A stretch of 64,000 bases of DNA from Marinomonas sp. KMM3893 (GTDB lineage: Bacteria > Pseudomonadota > Gammaproteobacteria > Pseudomonadales > Marinomonadaceae), in contig NZ_SJSC01000006.1 in assembly GCF_004352855.1 (NCBI RefSeq), positions 124,001 through 188,000 on the forward strand. The letters are read 5' to 3'. This document shows positions 9,551-17,444 of this stretch, one piece after another (within the stretch, counting starts at the first letter, position 1; each line of letters begins with the position of its first letter). The position numbers and the translations under genes are program-made. The notes below the pieces were generated by a model. It did no database searches and was not told where the DNA came from. It was given only the letters and a program-made list of their open reading frames with translations.

Positions 9551-10461
9551 TTAGAATCCTTCAAAAAACTCTTCATCAATTTTCTTGAGTTTTAATACCT
9601 GTTCATCTCGGCTACCAATGTTGTAGTGCAACATAAGCTTGGCTAAGTCATTTCCGCTCACTAGTACGATTCTGGTGCTGAGTTTTTGAGCGGTGTCTAT
9701 CGCGGAGTTCGTAAAGTCTGACGTGGTGATAAACAAGCCCTTTTGAGCGTTGTGTAGGTTTAGTGCACCAAAGAAGTCACGAATGTCACCAGAGCTAATA
9801 TTGTTACCTTGCTTGTAGCGTTTCGCTTGGATGTAGATTTGATCTACACCTAAAGGGTCTTGATTGATGACGCCATCGACACCGTTGTCACCAGACTTTC
9901 CTAAAGCATGAGCTGTGCCCTCTTCCGTGCCGCCGTAACCCATAGCGATGAGTAAGTCTATTAATAGCTGTTCAAAAAAAGCTGGAGAAACACCACGAGT
10001 TCGTTCCAGGATGTCTTGAGCAAGTGCGTCGTTAATGGTCTTATACGCATTACGAAGCGCCTCATCAGGCGTGATGCCACTGCTGTCTTCTTGTTGATCT
10101 AGTTTGATTGACACTTGTTGCGTGTTTTCTACTGTTGCTTTTGTATTGCTTAAATTCGTAAAGGCAACAAATTCATCAAACTGTTTAAGATATTGATTAT
10201 TAATATCCAAATTCGGTGTTTTTAAAGCAGTAATGCCACGATGAGTAATAACAAAGTGCGCACGGCGTGGGCTATCGATAAGGCCCGCTTTAGCAAGATA
10301 GGCTGTTTACCACTGGGAAGTGGTTCAATACGCTCTGCGTCTGTGAGGTCGAAATGTTCCGCTATATTGTTGATGACGTCACGGAGCTTCACTTCGTTTG
10401 TAGTTGACTGTTGAAGCGCCAGAAGAAAAGGCCTCATGCAGTCTTGGTAATTGGGAATCAT
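9551..10461 (-). pseudogene. mrr: Mrr-family restriction endonuclease, broken by a frameshifting deletion
   Basis: Mrr nucleases cut modified DNA. The reading frame from ATG 10459-10461 encodes the typical Mrr N-terminal winged-helix domain as far as LPSGKQ, then shifts. A different frame continues with AYLAKAGLIDSPRR and carries the catalytic domain with GVDGVI and QAKRY of the PD-(D/E)XK site. At the junction (about 10302/10303) roughly 11 residues expected between LPSGKQ and the YLAKAGL helix are absent, and the total of 911 bases is not a multiple of three. A deletion of 3n+1 bases explains both facts. A TTG at 10208-10210 could still yield a 219-residue catalytic fragment, but it lacks a ribosome binding site. 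The start overlaps the upstream HTH gene as ATGA. Confidence 0.85.
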
Positions 10462-10635
10462 CCGTTTTCCTTTTGTTTCTCTATCCATTCGTCTAGGTCT
10501 TCACGTTTAAAACGCCATGAACCACCAACTTTAAAGCCGGGCAACTTACCTCCACTTGCTAGTCGATATGCTGTTTTTTTCAGCTAACTTTAAGTAAGCA
10601 GCAACTTCTCTCAAGGTTAAGATTTGATCTTCCAT
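10458..10635 (-). pseudogene. Excisionase/AlpA-type helix-turn-helix gene with a homopolymer frameshift
   Basis: From ATG 10633-10635 the frame reads MEDQILTLREVAAYLKLAEK and is then thrown off by a run of seven A bases (minus strand; 10574-10580). If one A is removed, the frame continues TAYRLASGGKLPGFKVGG and ends with the SWRFKREDLDEWI signature common to these MerR-type small HTH proteins, stopping in the ATGA overlap with mrr. The repaired product would have about 58 residues. Such HTH genes commonly sit directly ahead of mrr-like genes and probably regulate them. The extra A may be a real mutation, a slippage site that sometimes restores the frame, or a sequencing error. Confidence 0.85.
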
Positions 10636-10831
10636 TAAGAGCACCATCTTGCTTGGATTGAATTATCTATAATTGATACTGAGAGAATACGAGAAAATTG
10701 GGGAAGGAACAATAATTCATATATGTCACTTCAAATAAATAGACTCAATCTGCGCCATCTAAAATCGGCAGCCACCAAAACCTTCACGCATGAGGGTGCT
10801 GGAGGGCTTGATTTAATTCTTCTATACAGTA

Positions 10832-11371
10832 TTACTCAGCTGATTCGCTTAACGCTTTGTCCGTCGCCTCCACCAGCAACTTAAAAAAAGATAAGCATTT
10901 TCGCATATCATCACGACTGACTAGATGAGAGTCTTGTTTATTTGTTACTGAGCGATGAACCGCTTCCCCACGTTTTTTTATCCAATTATCTAAACGGGCG
11001 CATGTGTCTTGTTTTTCTTGGCCTGCAATGGCCCAATTTTGGGTAACATCAATATTTAGAAAACGCTCAAAGAAATCTTTAGTTTTACGGGTGTTCGGTG
11101 TATGAAAGTATCGTAGGTCACGATCTAGCGAACTAATAACAAAACGCTCGACCTGCGAACCTTTAAGAGGACGCATTTGTAAATGCAACTCTTCAGATAT
11201 ACGGTCTTCTACGTAGGTCTCCCAAGCCGTTAGTGTCATTATCAACGCGGCTCGTTTTAACTCTTCGGGGTCACGATTATCAACCCTGTCTCTATTTAGC
11301 TTGTCATAGGCTTCAAGCAGGCGTTCAGAATCTTGAATAGCGATATCAAAGTTTTCTTTAGACTTAGACAC
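10832..11371 (-). CDS. HEPN-domain protein, probable ribonuclease effector
   Basis: This 179-residue, mostly helical protein resembles the RiboL-PSP-HEPN family. Its key feature is R134-GEAV-H139, a complete R-x4-H motif, which in HEPN ribonucleases forms the active site at the dimer interface. A conserved helix near 40-55 (AALIMTLTAWETYVEDR) is typical of the family. The start is GTG with AGGA upstream, nine bases behind the VWA gene, so it is the last member of the MoxR-VWA-HEPN operon. HEPN proteins in defence loci usually cleave RNA when activated by partners. Its target is unknown. A non-catalytic, purely structural role is less likely because the motif is intact. Confidence 0.82.
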   Translation of the reverse strand: MSKSKENFDIAIQDSERLLEAYDKLNRDRVDNRDPEELKRAALIMTLTAWETYVEDRISEELHLQMRPLKGSQVERFVISSLDRDLRYFHTPNTRKTKDFFERFLNIDVTQNWAIAGQEKQDTCARLDNWIKKRGEAVHRSVTNKQDSHLVSRDDMRKCLSFFKLLVEATDKALSESAE

Positions 11372-11380
11372 AATAGCTTC

Positions 11381-12955
11381 CTAAATTGATGTGGCTGACG
11401 AATGAAGTTGTAGATCAATCCATTTTGAAAAGTGATGCAATGGATCACAAACTTTTGCCATAGCACTACTATGATGGCCAATAAGAACACCTTGGACAGA
11501 TAGCCCTCGTTGCTCCTTGCGATTGTTTATCTTGCGACTCAGTCCAGCGGATAAAGAAAACTCTCCATCACTAACTAACAAAATGTCAGCTTTCTCCCAA
11601 TCTTCCTTATCGCTTTGTTTTAAAGCAAGGTTGAGTGGTCCTTCAGCATCGGTGCCACCACCAAATGACATGGAAAGAAAAGTAACCATCCTTTCTAAGC
11701 CCTCAGGAGTAAGATTTAACTCAATCTCCTGGACTTCATTCTGACTGCCAAACAGATAAATGTAACAGGCTCTTTTTTCTTTGGTAGCAACAGTCAAACA
11801 CTCTAAAACCAATGCTTTTGCAATATTTTCTGGTGTCCCAGCCATAGAGCCGGATGTATCTAAGCAAATAATCATTGGTCCACGATTGCGTGCTTGTCGA
11901 AGTCCAGCTTGATCTTCTGGCTTTTCGACCTGTTGCTCACGATCTTCTGAAATTATGTCGGTTCCCTCAAAGGCATAACTTACCAATGCACTTTCAGCCC
12001 GACGCGCATGCCAAAGTTTTTTTAAAATAGGATGAACTAACATAACCGCTTCCTGAGGAAGCATTCTGCTAACAGAGTCTGATCGAGTAATGCCTTTGGC
12101 TTCTTCAGGTACCCAAGGTGTTTTTACTTCGTATTGATACTTAAATGAAATGCTCATTTGTTTAGCAATTTGCTCGACAATAGGCGTACCGTCACAATCC
12201 TTCATCCGCCCCATAGTGCGAATAACGTCTTGTAAACTGGGTAGTTTTTTAATGACTTTATGTAGCTCGACTAAATTCATCCATCCATGACTTTGAAAGA
12301 AGCCCTTAGACAAACCATAACCTAATCCACTTAGAACCCCGAGGTCATCAAAGACAGACTTGAGCTCTTGCCACACCTCTACACGTTCTTTCCAGATAGA
12401 AGGAAGAAGATCAATTCCAGAATCTAATTGAGGGATAGCTTGAAGCCAAGCTAAAGATTCACACTTAGTATGAATCTTTAGCTTCTGATCTTCGGATAAT
12501 TCCAGTTGCTTCATATTTCTAGGCTGTATTTTTTTGTCTTCCAACGCTAATTTTATCTGTCTCAGCTCTTGTTCTTCGCTATTTTTAATCAAAGGTAAAA
12601 GCAGTGTGTTTACTTCAGAATGCTTATTTTCTAGAGCATGAAATAAATCGACTATCAGAGCATCTGTTACTTCTTCATTTTCATAACAATAAGAAGGTAG
12701 CCCTGTCTGTACAATTGCCCCAAGCACTCTGCTTTGTACTTCGTCAGGCAGCCATGGAACGGGTGACATCAGAGTCGTACCTTCTAATAAACTCTGTCTA
12801 AAACTTGCTACTGATTCACAGCGAGCCGTTAAATCTCCACCCGAAGTATGGGCGAATATGGTTGGCAGCAATGCTTCTGGAACCAATTCAACCGCTATAA
12901 ATTGGTTATTAAGCTGGTTAAATACTCCTGAAGGCGCTATTTTTTGCTTAATCAC
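11381..12955 (-). CDS. ViaA-like von Willebrand factor A domain protein
   Basis: The 524-residue protein has a helical N-terminal part (about 1-340) and a C-terminal VWA domain with a complete metal-ion-dependent adhesion site: DTSGSM at 366-371, a later GGTD threonine near 433 and LLVSDGEF near 455. The layout matches E. coli ViaA, the partner of the MoxR ATPase RavA. The GTG start overlaps the stop of the ATPase gene as GTGA, so the two are translationally coupled. MoxR-VWA pairs act as chaperone-like machines that remodel protein complexes. Here the HEPN gene that follows is the obvious client, although that is inferred from the operon. Confidence 0.87.
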   Translation of the reverse strand: MIKQKIAPSGVFNQLNNQFIAVELVPEALLPTIFAHTSGGDLTARCESVASFRQSLLEGTTLMSPVPWLPDEVQSRVLGAIVQTGLPSYCYENEEVTDALIVDLFHALENKHSEVNTLLLPLIKNSEEQELRQIKLALEDKKIQPRNMKQLELSEDQKLKIHTKCESLAWLQAIPQLDSGIDLLPSIWKERVEVWQELKSVFDDLGVLSGLGYGLSKGFFQSHGWMNLVELHKVIKKLPSLQDVIRTMGRMKDCDGTPIVEQIAKQMSISFKYQYEVKTPWVPEEAKGITRSDSVSRMLPQEAVMLVHPILKKLWHARRAESALVSYAFEGTDIISEDREQQVEKPEDQAGLRQARNRGPMIICLDTSGSMAGTPENIAKALVLECLTVATKEKRACYIYLFGSQNEVQEIELNLTPEGLERMVTFLSMSFGGGTDAEGPLNLALKQSDKEDWEKADILLVSDGEFSLSAGLSRKINNRKEQRGLSVQGVLIGHHSSAMAKVCDPLHHFSKWIDLQLHSSATSI

Positions 12956-14484
12956 ACCAACTCGCCTTCTAATGTGTCCTCTGTATCGTTATCTGAATCT
13001 GAGGAATCATTGATTATTGCTATAGGTTCTTCAACCGGCAAAGACTTAAAGCCTTCAACAAGCTTTTCCGCACGTTTTAAAAGCTTTTCTGTATGCTCTT
13101 TTGCTGTTTGATAGCTTCTTACAACTTCTAATTTTAAATCTTGATCAACCCAAATGTGATTATCAAAAATGACATCAACAGCGGAAATATTATCTTCAAG
13201 AGTGACTAAATGTTTTTTGATTTTTTCTTTAATTGATACCGTCTCACTAACTCTGCCCTCAATGTGAAAATTCGAAAATGGTATAGAAATCAAAAGTGGT
13301 TCATTATCGATGTCGATCATACAAGGCTCATTTTCATCATAACTACTACCTTTGGATGTTGTCTCCTCTTGATACCTGTCTATGTATAGTAATTTACCAT
13401 TCGAATGTTTCTTTTGGATTTGTTCTTTAGCTTTGGTCGTCTCTTTACCATCTGAGGTAACAAATAAAAGCTTTCCTTTAGCATTAGTTTTTTGCTTTTT
13501 CTGCTTCTGATCATTACTAAGGACGCTTTCTAATCCTGAGATAGTTTTTGTGACTGACGAATTGGTAAAGTCACCATCAATAACCATTGAACGTAAATAT
13601 AATTCTTGAAGCCCTAATAACTGATCAGGTTGTTCCCATAAACAGTGTGGCATGATCCAAGCGTCATAGTTTGTTACTTCCATTTGACCTGATGTGAAGG
13701 CTGACACTTTTAGCAATTTGATGATTTTTCGCCAACGGCGATCAGACACATAAATATCTTCCACTTTAAGGTAGTCACGAAATTCCTTACACAGACTGAT
13801 AACGGATGAACTTAGCTCTACCTTTTCAGATATTCTTTGTACTTCGTGCAACTCATCAACTTTTAAGCGACTACTTAAATCGGGGTCACAGCTCCTTCCA
13901 GCCATACGAAGCAAGGGTTCAAAGGAATCATCAGATACTGGCTTCACAAAACTACGTATCATGAATCTATCGTATAGGGCGCTTAACTCTTCGCCTTCTG
14001 GTAACTCATTGCTCGCTGCAACAACAGAAATTAAAGGTACTGATTTACGAGTGTTTCCATTATCGAATTTACGTTCGTTAAGTAGTGTAAGAAGACTATT
14101 CAAAATAGCGCTATTAGCTTTGAAAATTTCATCTATGAAAGCAACGGAGGCCTCAGGCAAATAGCCGCTGGTCAAACGATTGTATCTATCTTCCTCTAAT
14201 GCTTTGATTGATAAAGGACCAAACAACTCTTCTGGTACAGAAAAACGTGTTAACAAGCGTTCAAAATAATCCGCTTCAACAAATACACTTCTTAGACGTT
14301 TTGCTAATTCACTTTTTGCCGTTCCAGGAGGCCCAAGTAATAAAATATGCTCTCCTGATAAAGCAGCTAGCAAAAGCAATTTAACTTGTTCGTGACGCTC
14401 AAATAGTCCCGTATTCATATCTTTCATCAATTGTTTTAAGCGCGTTTGTCTGTTCGTAGCAGGCGTTAATTCTTGAGTATTCAA
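12952..14484 (-). CDS. RavA-like MoxR-family AAA+ ATPase
   Basis: The N-terminal half is a MoxR AAA+ module: Walker A GPPGTAKS at 51-58, Walker B VAFIDE at 114-119 and a sensor 1 AASNE at 156-160. Residues from about 320 form a long, lysine-rich and acidic C-terminal region, in the position of the RavA accessory domain. The total of 510 residues is close to E. coli RavA. The gene starts with TTG, preceded at eight bases by AAGGAA; no ATG is available nearby. It lies 43 bases downstream of the predicted transcription start of a sigma-54 promoter and overlaps the VWA gene. It would supply the ATP-driven motor for the VWA and HEPN proteins. Full orthology to RavA is not claimed. Confidence 0.88.
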   Translation of the reverse strand: MNTQELTPATNRQTRLKQLMKDMNTGLFERHEQVKLLLLAALSGEHILLLGPPGTAKSELAKRLRSVFVEADYFERLLTRFSVPEELFGPLSIKALEEDRYNRLTSGYLPEASVAFIDEIFKANSAILNSLLTLLNERKFDNGNTRKSVPLISVVAASNELPEGEELSALYDRFMIRSFVKPVSDDSFEPLLRMAGRSCDPDLSSRLKVDELHEVQRISEKVELSSSVISLCKEFRDYLKVEDIYVSDRRWRKIIKLLKVSAFTSGQMEVTNYDAWIMPHCLWEQPDQLLGLQELYLRSMVIDGDFTNSSVTKTISGLESVLSNDQKQKKQKTNAKGKLLFVTSDGKETTKAKEQIQKKHSNGKLLYIDRYQEETTSKGSSYDENEPCMIDIDNEPLLISIPFSNFHIEGRVSETVSIKEKIKKHLVTLEDNISAVDVIFDNHIWVDQDLKLEVVRSYQTAKEHTEKLLKRAEKLVEGFKSLPVEEPIAIINDSSDSDNDTEDTLEGELV

Positions 14485-14537
14485 AATGAAGATTCCTTTT
14501 TCGTTTTAATGACAATAGTTGTATTTTTTAGAGTTAT

Positions 14538-14553
14538 AGCTATTGGTGTGCCA
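14538..14553 (-). promoter_or_regulatory. Sigma-54 (-24/-12) promoter of the MoxR-VWA-HEPN operon
   Basis: On the minus strand the sequence TGGCACACCAATAGCT matches the RpoN consensus TGGCAC-N5-TTGCW with exact spacing. The invariant GG is at 14551-14552 and the GC at 14539-14540; one of the less constrained positions (A for T before the GC) differs. It occupies the short gap between the sigma-54 activator gene and the MoxR gene, about 54 bases ahead of the latter's start. An activator of the RtcR type encoded immediately upstream makes this a coherent promoter-regulator pair. Confidence 0.82.
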
Positions 14554-14556
14554 ACT

Positions 14557-16050
14557 TTAATTAATTTTGAATTTTTCCAGTCGATTGCTGTAATTCTGAT
14601 AGCTTTTGATACCCAGTAATTCGGATGCTTTTGTCTTTTTACCTAAGGTTTTTTGCCAAGCTAGCCTTAAATAGTATTCTTCCACTTCGTCTAAAATCTC
14701 TTGCAAATCAATAGGGTTAGATAAATCATGTGAAAAAATATCGTTGTTATTCGATTGTTTAGGAAACATAGCCGCTTTTAAGTCTTGCTCATCAATACTT
14801 CCGCCTTGTGACCACAAGTAAGCACGTAATAATGTACTGTGTAGTTCACGAACGTTGCCAGGCCAAGAATGTTTAAGGATAAGATTTATTGCATTAGGAG
14901 AAAGTTTTTTATCTTCATCGTTTTTAGCAAGGGGATTAAGCTGCTTAGCGATTTGAGTGAGTAAAGCATTTGCTAACAAGGTAATGTCGCCACTTCGGTT
15001 TTTAATAGGTGGTAAATTTAGTACTCCTACTGCTACACGGTAAAACAAGTCTTCACGAAACTCTCCATTTGCTACAGCTTGCAAAAGATCTTTATTGGTT
15101 GCGCAGATCAAACGAACATCGACACTTTCTTCTTTGGTCGCACCGACAGGCGTAACAACACCCTCTTGCAATACTCTTAATAACCTAACCTGAACACTGG
15201 CTTCCAACTCACCGAACTCATCCAAAAAAAGCGTGCCCTTGTTGGCTTGCTGAAAAACGCCAAGACGATCGGAGGATGCTCCAGTAAACGCGCCTTTTTT
15301 ATGGCCAAATAAAATAGAGTCAATCAAGTCGAGGGGGAAAGCACCGCAGTTTACAGCGACAAAGGGCTGATCCGCTCGGTTACTGGCATTGTGTATCGCC
15401 CTCGCAAATAATTCTTTACCGGTTCCTGTTTCACCTTGAATAAGCACTGGCACATCGTGTTTTGCAAGGATTTGAGCCTGCTGCTTAAGTCGCTCCATTA
15501 ATGGGTTTTGTGTGACTATTTCGCTAAAAGCAGGGCTTTGATTTGGAAAGGACTCAGATAACTGCGTCAGTTTAGTAGACGATAATACATTGGCCAATGG
15601 CGTGTATTCAGCCGCAATATCAAAAGGAATTTGTACTAGCTCAGCCCCCTTTTCTCTACTGGACTGAATAAATTGCGCTGGATATTTTGTCTTGCCAAGT
15701 AAAACCCACACGGCCTGCATCGCTGGAGTGCCCGGACTCAGTAAAATAGAAAGTTCACACTTTGATTGAGCGAGCTCAGAAAGGCATTCATTCGCTGCTA
15801 CATAAATAGAGGAAAAATCCACGGGAGACACTAAGGTGACTTGCGTCAGCCTCAAAGAAGTCTGATCGCTTAATTTGCTTTCAAGCCACTTTACGTAGTT
15901 TTTTCCTTGCTGACTTGAGTAGTTACACAGAAGAACGACCTCATCAAAATCAAACGCACTCAAGGCGGAATAGATAGGGCCATGGTGCTCAAGCTTTAAA
16001 GCACCATCTAAGTCATGCTGACCAATCCAAGTTACCAGCGTCTTTCTCAA
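14557..16050 (-). CDS. RtcR-like sigma-54 activator with CARF sensor domain
   Basis: Residues 1-150 form an RtcR-type CARF (Rossmann-like ligand-binding) domain, with the nucleotide-loop motif SPGTPAMQ at 105-112 followed by a FIQSS segment shared with RtcR. The AAA+ activator domain has Walker A GETGTGKE at 206-213, the sigma-54 contact loop GAFTGA at 253-258 and Walker B LFLDE at 274-278. A Fis-type HTH ends the 497-residue protein. The start is TTG with AAGGA six bases upstream. RtcR itself responds to RNA ends bearing 2',3'-cyclic phosphate and activates rtcBA, but no rtcBA is here. The regulated target is evidently the MoxR-VWA-HEPN operon behind it. The ligand may be an RNA end or a signalling nucleotide. 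Confidence 0.88.
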   Translation of the reverse strand: MRKTLVTWIGQHDLDGALKLEHHGPIYSALSAFDFDEVVLLCNYSSQQGKNYVKWLESKLSDQTSLRLTQVTLVSPVDFSSIYVAANECLSELAQSKCELSILLSPGTPAMQAVWVLLGKTKYPAQFIQSSREKGAELVQIPFDIAAEYTPLANVLSSTKLTQLSESFPNQSPAFSEIVTQNPLMERLKQQAQILAKHDVPVLIQGETGTGKELFARAIHNASNRADQPFVAVNCGAFPLDLIDSILFGHKKGAFTGASSDRLGVFQQANKGTLFLDEFGELEASVQVRLLRVLQEGVVTPVGATKEESVDVRLICATNKDLLQAVANGEFREDLFYRVAVGVLNLPPIKNRSGDITLLANALLTQIAKQLNPLAKNDEDKKLSPNAINLILKHSWPGNVRELHSTLLRAYLWSQGGSIDEQDLKAAMFPKQSNNNDIFSHDLSNPIDLQEILDEVEEYYLRLAWQKTLGKKTKASELLGIKSYQNYSNRLEKFKIN

Positions 16051-16429
16051 AGGAAATCCTTGTCCATTTGTATCTAAATTAATGAGTTAAATACCACCTA
16101 TGGCATTACAGTCCGTAACATAGCACTTTTTTTATGAGCGAATAAAGGATAAATCCTGACAATATCCAGACAAATAGACCAAACGAGCCACTTGCAACAT
16201 ATGAGAGTATTTTTAAAACCTTCTGCATCTTACTGACCACCACCTATGACACTAACACTCTAATTCTCAGCGGTTTCTCTAGGAGATTAAGCTCATTAGC
16301 GAGCAAGGAGAAATGTAAAAGATTGGAGTAAAGTGATCGACTTAGTACAGTGCGGAAAAATATTTATTTTGATTTTGATGCTTTAAGCACTGCGTTTGGC
16401 GCGCACACACACTTAAGCCAAACGCAAAA
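16051..16429. other. Gene-free stretch between the CARF activator and the tRNA-Ser terminator
   Basis: No credible coding frame is visible on either strand. The right end holds a perfect inverted repeat, TGCGTTTGGC at 16391-16400 and GCCAAACGCA at 16417-16426, with a 16-base loop. It has no T-run on the side needed for an intrinsic terminator in either direction. The part nearest the activator gene must hold its promoter, but no convincing -35/-10 pair was recognised. This is also the junction between the accessory region and the conserved chromosome. Confidence 0.5.
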
Positions 16430-16459
16430 AAGCCCTTAGTAAATGAATACTAAGGGCTT
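16430..16459. terminator. Bidirectional intrinsic terminator beyond tRNA-Ser
   Basis: A 12-base-pair stem (AAGCCCTTAGTA with TACTAAGGGCTT, six-base loop) is flanked by A-runs on the left and T-runs on the right, so it can act in both directions. It lies 38 bases past the 3' end of the tRNA-Ser gene and would end that transcript on the minus strand. Confidence 0.85.
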
Positions 16460-16497
16460 TTTATTTGATCCTGAATAGATCCAGAACCAAGAAATAA

Positions 16498-16585
16498 TGG
16501 CGGTGAGCAAGAGATTCGAACTCTTGATGCCTTTCGACATACACGCTTTCCAGGCGTGCTCCTTCGGCCACTCGGACAGCTCACC
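16498..16585 (-). tRNA. tRNA-Ser (anticodon GGA)
   Basis: The minus strand gives an 88-base tRNA with acceptor stem GGTGAGC/GCTCACC, discriminator G, encoded CCA at 16498-16500, the anticodon loop CCTGGAAAG with anticodon GGA, a long class II variable arm and a standard TTCGAAT T-loop. Its 3' end faces the defence region, the usual orientation for tRNA genes used as island integration sites. Confidence 0.95.
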
Positions 16586-16682
16586 ATATACCGGCCAATC
16601 ACGCTCTGCGTAATTTGTGCGCGTATATTAATTATGAAGTCATTGTATTGCAAGCCTTTTTTTATAAAAAAGAATGCCTTTT

Positions 16683-17252
16683 CTAACAATCTATCCATTC
16701 AATACGATCTTCAATGCCGGTGTCCGCTGGCGCGTTCGCTTTTTTACCTGTTGGTGTGCCCACATAGATTAAGCCGACAATTTGATCGTTCATTTCAAGA
16801 TTCAATAAATCTTTGGTTTTCTGCGTGAAACATGCAGGCCCACTGCGCCACATGGTGCCATAGCCCAGTGAATTGAGCCCTAACATAGCCTGTTGCGCAG
16901 CGGCTGAGGCCGCCATAATTTGCTCTACAGCAGGCACTTTTGGGTGCGCTTGAGTGCTGGCATAAACCAATAGAATGGCTGGCGCTCTGAAAGCCTTTTT
17001 CACAAACGATGCTTCTTTAGCGGCTTCTAAGTTTGGCAGCTCGCTCAGAGCCTGCTGCCAGTAGATTTGCCCAATTGCGTTGCGCCCTTCCCCTTCATAG
17101 ACTCGAAAACGCCAAGGCTTCAGGTTGCCGTGATCTGCCGCTCGACTTGCGGCATCAAGCACTTCAAGCCATTCATTTTTCGTCGGGGCTGGCAGCTCAA
17201 GAGCAGGCTGAGACACTCGATTTCGCATAAACTTGATAATATCGTTACTCAT
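16683..17252 (-). CDS. YdjA-like FMN-dependent nitroreductase family protein
   Basis: This 189-residue protein belongs to the small nitroreductase group typified by E. coli YdjA (about 183 residues). Family marks include the N-terminal RNRVSQPAL segment that contacts the FMN phosphate, HGNLKPWRFRV near residues 40-50, the GYGTMWRSG segment near 130-138, and the C-terminal GLIYVGTP. Such enzymes reduce nitro or quinone compounds with NAD(P)H, and physiological substrates are usually unknown. It is a single gene reading toward tRNA-Ser. A near-perfect Fur-type box lies about 56 bases upstream, suggesting iron control. No defect is visible. Confidence 0.88.
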   Translation of the reverse strand: MSNDIIKFMRNRVSQPALELPAPTKNEWLEVLDAASRAADHGNLKPWRFRVYEGEGRNAIGQIYWQQALSELPNLEAAKEASFVKKAFRAPAILLVYASTQAHPKVPAVEQIMAASAAAQQAMLGLNSLGYGTMWRSGPACFTQKTKDLLNLEMNDQIVGLIYVGTPTGKKANAPADTGIEDRIEWIDC

Positions 17253-17307
17253 AAAGAAGAAGTTTCCTGTCGATCTATATCGGGGTGCTTATTAAAAGAT
17301 GATTTAA

Positions 17308-17322
17308 TGATAATGAATATCA
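17308..17322 (-). promoter_or_regulatory. Candidate Fur box upstream of the nitroreductase gene
   Basis: TGATAATGAATATCA fits the 7-1-7 Fur inverted repeat (TGATAAT-N-ATTATCA) at 14 of 15 informative or free positions, including the first seven. It lies 56 bases ahead of the gene, inside an A+T-rich promoter region. Confidence 0.65.
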
Positions 17323-17408
17323 TATAACGCTTTTTAAGGTCTACTCTTTTAAAGAAATAAAGAGGATTCAAAAACAAAATGATGGGGAAACAACGGGAGG
17401 GAGTGAAG

Positions 17409-17438
17409 ATTTGAGGCGGTTATCGCACCGCCTCAAAT
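17409..17438 (-). terminator. Strong hairpin behind nadA, probable terminator
   Basis: A 12-base-pair stem (ATTTGAGGCGGT with ACCGCCTCAAAT, loop TATCGC) lies just after the nadA stop. No T-run follows on the minus strand, so its termination strength is uncertain, or it may instead protect the mRNA 3' end. Confidence 0.55.
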
Positions 17439-17444
17439 TAGGAA

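Noticed and set aside
10723..10884. Plus-strand frame of 53 codons starting MSLQINRLNL with a weak GGAAGG ahead of it.
   Set aside because: It runs into the 3' end of the HEPN gene on the other strand, has a poor ribosome binding distance and no recognisable domain. At most it is a remnant at a cassette boundary.
10832..16050. Possible CRISPR type III locus because of the CARF domain.
   Set aside because: No repeat-spacer array and no cas10, csm or cmr gene is present; the CARF domain belongs to the RtcR type.
1..16050. Insertion sequences, transposases or a phage integrase to explain the accessory region.
   Set aside because: None of the frames resembles these, and no flanking direct repeats were recognised within the window.
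16391..16426. Perfect 10-bp inverted repeat beside the tRNA-Ser terminator as a second terminator.
   Set aside because: No T-run follows the stem on either strand in the required direction, so it is only listed as structure.
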